Below are positions 20,717-22,180 of a stretch of DNA of 22,180 nt, one piece after another. The translations under genes and the position numbers were made by a program. Within the stretch, counting starts at the first letter, position 1; the number at the start of each line of letters is the position of its first letter. The notes beneath the pieces were generated by a model. The model did not search any database and was not told the DNA's origin. It saw only the letters and a program-made list of their open reading frames with translations. The DNA comes from Purshia tridentata (lineage: Eukaryota; Streptophyta; Magnoliopsida; Rosales; Rosaceae): assembly GCA_003254885.1 (NCBI GenBank), contig QANT01002002.1:1-22180 (forward strand), given 5' to 3'.

Positions 20717-21840
20717 AAAACCAAAACAGAAAACAAACTTCATAAGGGAAAAATGGGTTGTGTTAACCAGTATACAATCACATATGAAACCAATGAATGT
20801 GATAACACAAACAGTTCCAATGTACACTATAAGCAAACATATTCCAAATTTGTATGTATGTGTTAAGGCTTGATTGTGACGGAGAGGTATTGGCACAGAT
20901 TCAAATAGGCCTTTTGCATATCTAATTTTACTTAGCGCAAGGTTCACACAGCAGTGTTAAGTCCTTTAAGCTCTTTATTCAGGCACGGCAATATATAACT
21001 TTTCTAGAAATTAGAGGTCTTTGTCACATTGAATGTCAGTGCTATCATAATGTAGATGGAACGTTGTATTTAAACATTTATATATGGTGGAATCAGAGAA
21101 ATCCTATGACAATTTATCAATGACACTGAGTGTTATATTTCTTATTTTCTCATAGTCAAGAGGAAACATTCATAGCCAATACTATCATTATTGTCCATTA
21201 TAAAAATTAAAAATAAAAACAAAATTAATAAATTAATAAAAAAGGGCTATGTTACTATAACTCTAGATTTAATATTATGGTAAAAGGCTCATAAAAATAC
21301 CTACTCCTTAAGGCTTCACAAGCAGATAGAGTAATTTATTGTTCTAAAGAGTTCCATAGAGTAAGGTGAAACTAACACATTTGGACCTGCAACCCATTCC
21401 AGGCAAAGGTCAAGTGTATAATAAGCAATAAGTTGAACAATGAACCAATATTAGCGTGGGAAACTTACTATTCAATTCAACTGCCTTTTTATCGCAATGG
21501 TTCGCAACCCTTCTGCACAAGTACATAATCAACAGCATATTAGCATTACATTCACAACCACCTTTACCAGCGTCTTGCATTAAAATCGACAAATTACTAT
21601 ACTGAAATGTGATATATGAAATTATAGTTAAGAAAACCAGCAGAACTAAATTCAGAATCTCCTTCTGGTTTTCCTTCACATAATTTTCTCGGTAACCAAA
21701 CAGAGCATGAGATCAGAGAAAGAAAAGTAAAGAGTGACTCACTGTCGCCTTGGTAGAAGCTTGAGCAGAAAGATGGTGGAAACAGAGCCCAGAAAAGCTC
21801 CGACTCCGAGCAATGCCAAGTATTTTGCTCTCTCCTCCAT
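2958..21840 (-). CDS. TCD: tRNA threonylcarbamoyladenosine dehydratase-like protein (TcdA / yeast Tcd1-Tcd2 family), complete 11-exon gene
   Basis: The family adenylates and dehydrates t6A37 of ANN-decoding tRNAs to cyclic ct6A37; yeast Tcd1/Tcd2 are mitochondria-associated. I joined 11 minus-strand exons: 21743-21840, 21469-21512, 20507-20624, 17803-17950, 14139-14351, 12120-12254, 11190-11324, 10741-10956, 7031-7155, 3710-3767 and 2958-3068. All introns are GT-AG and all phases agree, giving 1401 nt and 466 residues with no internal stop. Residues 8-29 form a hydrophobic N-terminal anchor. The ATP loop GLGGVGS is at 109-115, D133 and D135 end the second strand, N143-R144 is the E1-type Asn-Arg pair, and D202 lies in the DCIDN motif. 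Residues from about 208 on match the family's conserved C-terminal half, including RHRLRRDYG (254-262), and the protein ends in EFGL. From memory, the length is close to the Arabidopsis homologue (about 457 residues). The fold and family are secure. The reaction is inferred from the family, and organelle location is inferred from the anchor. Confidence 0.93.
3110..3144. repeat. A-homopolymer with two undetermined bases
   Basis: This run of A is broken only by NN at 3126-3127. Read on the gene strand it is a T-tract ending 41 nt before the exon 11 acceptor. Its true length is uncertain. Confidence 0.95.
3710..3767 (-). CDS. TCD: TCD exon 10: 58-nt exon, WDREKPASVSNL
   Basis: This exon completes Arg411 and encodes WDREKPASVSNLILLKFKE (412-430), a conserved short block. 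The acceptor is TTTCTAG and the donor GAG/GTATCT. It is only 58 nt, flanked by introns of 3263 and 641 bp. Its frame agrees exactly with exons 9 and 11. Confidence 0.94.
4253..4588. repeat. 170-bp tandem duplication with A-runs at unit boundaries
   Basis: Positions 4279-4417 and 4449-4587 are near-identical (about three mismatches in 139 bp) at a fixed offset of 170 bp. Each copy is preceded by an A-run (4253-4277 and 4418-4446). The high identity implies a recent duplication inside intron 9. I see no coding or transposon ends in the unit. Confidence 0.93.
4724..5224. mobile_element. Mutator-type foldback MITE with 9-bp target-site duplication
   Basis: The flanks are identical 9-mers AATCTAATA (4715-4723 and 5225-5233). 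The ends read GGGAAATTCCCACAAATAGA and, inward from the right, GAGAAATTTCTACAAATAGA. The inverted arms extend about 200 bp at high identity. A unit containing GTCCACTGTTTRTACACCAT occurs four times in alternating orientation (about 4858-4887, 4935-4963, 5012-5041, 5069-5097). A 9-bp duplication is characteristic of Mutator-like elements. It is non-coding. Confidence 0.9.
5234..6240. other. Intron 9 sequence, nothing recognised
   Basis: A 135-codon open frame at 5517-5924 (+) is the longest here, but it shows no motif, no conserved pattern and ordinary intron composition. I do not call it a gene. The part next to 6240 may belong to the copia remnant that follows. Confidence 0.4.
6245..6905 (+). 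mobile_element. Ty1-copia 3' end: RNase H remnant plus partial LTR
   Basis: Broken plus-strand reading frames give YEDNVSCIDKLKEG, then LYTHEL, then DNLAYLLTKALPKT, then in another frame VYGIGIRRV. This is the typical order at the C-terminus of copia polyprotein RNase H (YEDN...KHI...DNLADLLTKALP...GIGMRRL). From about 6565 the sequence resembles the copia 3' untranslated tail and LTR (AGGTTTTGTCC; a possible TATA and 3' end near 6860-6905). Stops and frameshifts show it is dead. The 5' part is missing. Confidence 0.75.
7031..7155 (-). CDS. TCD: TCD exon 9: C-terminal WHGRSA block
   Basis: This exon encodes residues 370-410 plus two bases of codon 411. It begins VDVEEVMYVVKELWHGRSAR, followed by KDVGRGMWRSVNELMLV, which is strongly conserved in plant and fungal homologues. 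Acceptor TTTTTTATAG, donor GAG/GTATGG. It is followed on the minus strand by the 3.3-kb intron 9. Confidence 0.94.
7375..8900 (-). mobile_element. Decayed L1-type LINE ORF2, minus strand, interrupted
   Basis: Read on the minus strand, 8894-8560 gives the pre-RT linker (WRQKK, then HRMVNGGKKRNRIDKLEVV in a shifted frame). Positions 8138-7915 give LYIISKVLAERPRKVLKKII then SQGAFVKNWQILDAVL, an RT block. Positions 7848-7670 give KWDFLDFVLEKKGFGEKW and ASRGLWRGDPLS, the next RT block. At 7500-7375 the ORF2 C-terminal tail ends in MDWKAS. The YADD region is deleted and frames are broken. A plus-strand LINE end is inserted in it at about 8160-8520. Confidence 0.8.
8160..8520 (+). mobile_element. 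5'-truncated LINE 3' end with poly-A tail, nested in another LINE
   Basis: The plus strand encodes FAVFSDIWLERNKNFENKNG followed by ELWDRILLWSALWSLVSSEF, the C-terminus of plant LINE ORF2 after its zf-RVT domain. A 3' UTR follows, then A-run 8501-8520. The copy splits the minus-strand LINE between its linker and its RT block. I could not find convincing target-site duplications. Confidence 0.8.
8901..9666. other. Intron 8 sequence, nothing recognised
   Basis: AT-rich intronic DNA with no long open frame, repeat pair or transposon motif that I can support. Confidence 0.5.
9676..9898. mobile_element. Short Mutator-type MITE with perfect 9-bp target-site duplication
   Basis: Flanking 9-mers AATTAAAAA (9667-9675 and 9899-9907) are identical. 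The left end reads CAACAATGCTACACTTACCA and the right end, inward, CAATAATACTATTCTTACCA. Both continue with an ATTTTTATACCAT block, giving terminal repeats of about 34 bp. The interior contains an A-rich tract with one undetermined base (9781). At 223 bp it is non-coding and probably mobilised by a Mutator-like transposase elsewhere. Confidence 0.9.
9908..10740. other. Intron 8 sequence next to exon 8, nothing recognised
   Basis: AT-rich intron. The open frame 10125-10415 (+) has no recognisable motif and is treated as chance. The donor of intron 8 is at 10735-10740. Confidence 0.5.
10741..10956 (-). CDS. TCD: TCD exon 8: GTIPAIFG block
   Basis: This exon encodes residues 298-369. It begins ILPGFRVRIIPVLGTIPAIF, followed by GQIMASYVVTQLAG, the C-terminal helix seen in E1-like proteins, and then the eukaryote-type tail starting VINLDMDHYRMLHQRL and ending YGTALHVQ. 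It is 72 codons in phase 0, with acceptor TTATCAG and donor CAG/GTATGG. Confidence 0.95.
11190..11324 (-). CDS. TCD: TCD exon 7: RHRLRRDYG block
   Basis: This exon encodes residues 253-297. It begins VRHRLRRDYGIEGGIPVVF, a basic segment conserved in the family and a good candidate for tRNA contact (inference), and continues SLEKPKAKLLPF to EEENPLDYQ. It is 45 codons in phase 0, with acceptor TGTCCAG and donor CAG/GTAACA. Confidence 0.95.
11325..12119. other. Intron 6, nothing recognised
   Basis: AT-rich intron of 795 bp. The open frame that runs out of exon 7 to 11663 reads intronic sequence beyond 11324. Confidence 0.6.
12120..12254 (-). CDS. TCD: TCD exon 6: conserved core after the adenylation site
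   Basis: This exon encodes residues 208-252. It begins VALLAACVRRGLKVLSATG and continues AGARADPTRIRIADI to NDPLSRA. The GAGARADPT block matches the TcdA-type signature that separates this family from ThiF and MoeB. It is exactly 45 codons in phase 0, with acceptor AATAG and donor GCT/GTAATG. Confidence 0.95.
12255..12767. other. 5' side of the intron 5 interval, nothing recognised
   Basis: AT-rich intron with no open frame or repeat that I can support. Confidence 0.5.
12768..12912 (+). mobile_element. tRNA-derived SINE head
   Basis: A box A-like TAGTCCAGTTGG (12779-12790) and a box B-like AGTTCAAATCC (12823-12833) are spaced as in an RNA polymerase III internal promoter. CCCCAAGTTCAAATCC is the wording usual in plant SINEs. 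The segment does not fold as a tRNA (no matching acceptor stem), so a SINE is preferred. The 3' end is unclear because a TA-rich tract and another repeat begin near 12905. Confidence 0.62.
12926..13527. mobile_element. Three-armed inverted-repeat (MITE) cluster
   Basis: Arm B (13064-13199), containing GGATCTCTTGTGGGGCCC and AAAAAATTAGATAAATC, is the imperfect reverse complement of arm C (13382-13527), which contains CAATTTGTCTAATTTTTTG and GGGCCCCACAAGGGATCCC. Arm A (12926-13030) repeats the inner part of arm C in the same orientation. B plus C form a foldback element of about 460 bp, and A is a partial extra copy. The spacer at 13243-13310 holds a CGAAATTT-rich palindromic patch of possibly separate origin. 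No clear target-site duplication was found. Confidence 0.72.
13528..14138. other. Intron 5 sequence between the repeat cluster and exon 5
   Basis: Purine-rich GGAGGAGGAGG-type sequence occurs at 13525-13600. An open frame at 13564-13773 (+) is low-complexity, rich in Arg, Glu and Lys, and is not called. A TA/CA microsatellite lies at 14006-14028. The stretch 13922-13990 (GGGGTGCACGGGTCC..., AACCAAACC) resembles a common dispersed plant repeat, but the boundaries are not visible. Confidence 0.45.
14139..14351 (-). CDS. TCD: TCD exon 5: Asn-Arg motif through the DCIDN adenylation motif
   Basis: This exon encodes residues 137-207. It opens VSVSSLNRHAVATRADVG, with the invariant Asn-Arg pair, followed by K157 of the GIPKA segment, FPECHIEA and VLLYN. 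It ends DFVLDCIDNIDTK, which holds the E1-family Asp thought to position the adenylate. The acceptor chosen is ATAAG/GTATCAG because it keeps frame. A competing AG (ATCAG) lies 7 nt downstream and would shift frame. The donor is AAG/GTACCT. The intron side of the acceptor is met after 30 bp by a solo LTR. Confidence 0.95.
14382..14758 (-). mobile_element. Solo LTR, minus strand
   Basis: On the minus strand the 377-bp segment starts TGTCAGTT and ends AACTGACA, a perfect 8-bp terminal inverted repeat with TG...CA ends. It contains a TATAAATAG promoter box about 135 bp before its end, followed by a CT-rich leader, the expected LTR order. No primer site, internal region or second LTR is adjacent, so it is a solo LTR. 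The 5-bp flanks (ATAGA and CAATT) do not match, so the target duplication is lost or the ends are slightly off. Confidence 0.75.
15155..15380 (+). mobile_element. LINE zf-RVT fragment
   Basis: The plus strand encodes VWIIAHGKINTWDMVQRRPP followed by ESIYHLFLHCPVASFLWSHL, the zinc-binding segment C-terminal to the reverse transcriptase in plant L1-type LINEs (W..AHGKINT.D..QRR ... C ... HLFLHC). Stops follow near 15368. It is truncated at both ends. Confidence 0.85.
15381..16370. other. Intron 4 sequence, nothing certain
   Basis: A patch at about 15530-15665 with CGCCT/AGGCG-type words (GCCTAAGGCAATTCAGACTC, GAGGCACGCCTGAG) resembles a dispersed plant repeat, but the ends are not visible. The rest is AT-rich intron. 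Confidence 0.4.
16378..16645 (-). mobile_element. LINE ORF2 C-terminal fragment, minus strand
   Basis: The minus-strand frame reads IWNAWYLGVIYCLQQELNAR, then TFENHE, then a Leu-rich tail. It matches the plant LINE ORF2 C-terminal pattern (W...P....W..W.ERNAR.FE). The frame stays open for 91 codons, but it is only a fragment with no reverse transcriptase. Confidence 0.68.
16756..17531 (+). mobile_element. TRIM-like (miniature LTR) retroelement
   Basis: Two direct repeats of about 260 bp (16756-17024 and 17272-17531) flank a 247-bp interior. The right repeat begins TGTTG and ends CAACA. The interior starts two bases after the left repeat with TGGTATCAGAGCC (17027-17039), the initiator-tRNA-Met primer site, and ends with purine-rich AAGGTGGAGA, a polypurine tract. 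The interior has no coding capacity. The left LTR has a degraded first 15 bases and a 9-bp insertion. This fits a terminal-repeat retrotransposon in miniature. Confidence 0.85.
17725..17749. repeat. GA microsatellite
   Basis: A GA run with one CA interruption, located about 55 nt past the donor of exon 4 inside intron 4. Confidence 0.9.
17803..17950 (-). CDS. TCD: TCD exon 4: nucleotide-binding loop of the E1/ThiF fold
   Basis: This exon encodes Arg87 (split codon) to Gln136. It carries NIQFFG (the segment packing before the first strand), then VVVIGLGGVGSHAASML, the Rossmann-type G-x-G-G-x-G ATP loop, and RLLLVDFDQ, whose acidic residues D133 and D135 would hold the ATP ribose and metal in E1-like enzymes. 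The acceptor is TTCATTAG and the donor CAG/GTATCT. This is the clearest family signature in the gene. Confidence 0.96.
18400..18815 (+). mobile_element. LINE 3' end, plus strand
   Basis: Broken plus-strand frames give FWVIPLERNRQI and LWERF followed by SDWSAAIYNAF, the ORF2 C-terminal order (LERN, LW.R, DW.A). A 3' UTR-like TTGAGTCTTGTTTCCTATCA then leads to an A-rich end. It is heavily decayed. Confidence 0.62.
18953..18979. repeat. TTA microsatellite
   Basis: About nine TTA units in intron 3, uninterrupted. Confidence 0.95.
19480..19695 (-). mobile_element. LINE ORF2 C-terminal fragment, minus strand
   Basis: Minus-strand frames give VLWKFSVMAMFG, WKRNTRI and GVEALWDR, again the LERN / LWDR end of LINE ORF2. 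Sequence around 19505-19550 (GAAACCGAAG, ATAATGAAGACCA) also occurs at 7430-7470, so this copy and the intron 8 minus-strand LINE are related. Confidence 0.65.
19715..20010 (+). mobile_element. LINE 3' end, plus strand
   Basis: The plus strand gives DSLWAYLSKQFKG then FPLSFILLDWSAFW and a T-rich 3' UTR ending GATAAAAAGAAAA. It abuts the minus-strand LINE fragment. Both cover the same ORF2 end, so they are two insertions rather than one twin-primed inversion. Confidence 0.62.
20011..20500. other. Intron 3 sequence before exon 3, nothing recognised
   Basis: AT-rich intron with no open frame or repeat pair that I can support. Confidence 0.5.
20507..20624 (-). CDS. TCD: TCD exon 3: linker before the E1-like domain
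   Basis: This exon encodes residues 48-86 plus two bases of codon 87. It begins KGLVSKPSTN and ends LNDEIVSEQLT, the conserved lead-in to the catalytic domain. The acceptor is TTATTATAG and the donor is ACGAG/GTATAA. The intron side carries an interrupted T-tract on the minus strand (A-run at 20660-20714 on the plus strand), starting 35 nt from the acceptor. The first half looks low in conservation; the second half is the family-typical part. Confidence 0.88.
20660..20714. repeat. A-homopolymer of about 55 bases with one undetermined base
   Basis: This run of A carries N at 20681. On the gene strand it is a T-tract that ends 35 nt before the exon 3 acceptor. Its true length is uncertain, and polymorphism or assembly error is likely. 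Confidence 0.95.
20715..21468. other. Intron 2 sequence, nothing recognised
   Basis: AT-rich intron. Apparent open frames here arise by reading through the homopolymer. Confidence 0.55.
21469..21512 (-). CDS. TCD: TCD exon 2: 44-nt small exon
   Basis: Exon 1 ends in phase 2 and exon 3 needs a single incoming base. Joining them directly would create CAG TAA, a stop. A 44-nt stretch bounded by TTGTGCAG and GTAAGT fixes both phases. It encodes the linker QRVANHCDKKAVELN plus the first base of a Ser codon. The splice consensus at both ends is strong. The linker is not conserved in sequence across the family, so the evidence is phase and splice sites rather than homology. Confidence 0.82.
21743..21840 (-). 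CDS. TCD: TCD exon 1: start codon and N-terminal membrane anchor
   Basis: This exon encodes residues 1-32 plus two bases of codon 33. It starts MEERAKY, followed by a run of about 22 hydrophobic residues (LALLGVGAFLGSV..., ending IFLLKLL) and then PRR, which looks like a single-pass signal anchor with positive residues after it. The donor is ACA/GTGAGT. The ATG is preferred because the hydrophobic segment follows at once, no other in-frame coding sequence precedes it, and plant homologues begin the same way. An anchor of this kind fits the mitochondrial association of the yeast proteins and is absent from bacterial TcdA. Confidence 0.9.
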
Positions 21841-22080
21841 GAGTTTTCTCGGGTCCGGGCGCAGAAAACCCGATCACCCACACAGAGACAGTAAATACTA
21901 CTAACCGAGGGTTTTCAGTTTTCACGTTCCGGTTGGCGGGGAAAGGGTTTTAGACCCATTTTCACAGGGCCCATTTTATATCGGGTCGGGTTGTTTGCAC
22001 TTGTCAACCCCCAACCGGATCTAATTTGGGCCTATTTGTATAAATGTAGGGTCTGAATGTTCTACCTTGAGCCCAACCCT
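21841..22080 (-). promoter_or_regulatory. TCD 5' UTR and core promoter candidate
   Basis: On the minus strand a TATAAAA box (21974-21980) lies about 135 bp upstream of the ATG, which would place transcription start near 21945 and give a 5' UTR of roughly 105 nt. Directly beside it is ATGGGCCC (21968-21975), and a second GGCCCA lies at 22027-22032. In plants, GGCCCA-type site II elements are TCP-factor sites common in genes for mitochondria, ribosomes and translation. The start site itself is inferred. Confidence 0.5.
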
Positions 22081-22180
22081 ATGGTCCGAATTTCTTTTTT
22101 CTCTTTTTTTTGGACAGACAACCACAGATTGCTCTCAATAAAAATATGGCCCAGGCTATACCGACCACCCTAAGTTGCTA

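Noticed and set aside
20625..20947. Open frames rich in Phe or Lys across the homopolymer
   Set aside because: They are translations of a poly-A/T run with an undetermined base.
22146..22180. Start of a new plus-strand gene (ATG GCC CAG)
   Set aside because: Only 35 bases are visible before the window ends and nothing supports coding.
1..22180. Bacterial-type features (operons, CRISPR, riboswitches) or a novel defence-like gene system
   Set aside because: Spliced genes and plant retroelements show a plant nuclear locus. No repeat-spacer array and no cluster of linked unknown genes is present.

Overview
This is nuclear DNA from a flowering plant, most likely a woody or perennial eudicot. The supporting signs are AT-rich GT-AG introns, many decayed plant-type LINE, Ty1-copia, TRIM, SINE and MITE copies inside those introns, and a gene that reads as the plant homologue of yeast TCD1/TCD2. 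Long introns crowded with LINE 3' ends recall grapevine, but I cannot fix the species. Undetermined bases sit in A-runs at 3126-3127, 9781 and 20681.

The backbone is one complete minus-strand gene. Its start codon is at 21838-21840 and its stop at 2958-2960. Eleven coding exons (98, 44, 118, 148, 213, 135, 135, 216, 125, 58 and 111 bp) join into 1401 nt encoding 466 residues, with every splice phase agreeing. The product is a membrane-anchored E1/ThiF-fold enzyme of the tRNA threonylcarbamoyladenosine dehydratase (TcdA/Tcd) family, which cyclises t6A37 to ct6A37 in ANN-decoding tRNAs. About 93% of the 18.9 kb coding span is intron.

Layout. At 1-365 there is a plus-strand exon-like fragment I do not recognise, carrying a frameshift. 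At about 600-1130 there is a LINE RNase H and 3' tail remnant, then AT-rich intergenic DNA and a hAT-like MITE at 2322-2603. The gene's last two exons lie at 2958-3767. Intron 9 holds a 170-bp tandem duplication, a Mutator-type foldback MITE with a 9-bp target-site duplication (4724-5224) and a Ty1-copia 3' end (about 6245-6905). Intron 8 holds a LINE inserted into a LINE (7375-8900) and a second Mutator-type MITE with a perfect 9-bp target-site duplication (9676-9898). Intron 5 holds a tRNA-derived SINE and an inverted-repeat cluster. Intron 4 holds a solo LTR whose edge is 30 bp from the exon 5 acceptor, two LINE fragments and a 776-bp TRIM-like element. Intron 3 holds three LINE 3' ends. 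The promoter, beyond 21840, has a TATA-like box and GGCCCA (site II-like) motifs.

I see no novel multi-gene system. The most interesting points concern how transposons touch the splicing signals of a housekeeping tRNA-modification gene: a likely branch point supplied by an LTR, and poly-T tracts 35-41 nt upstream of two acceptors.
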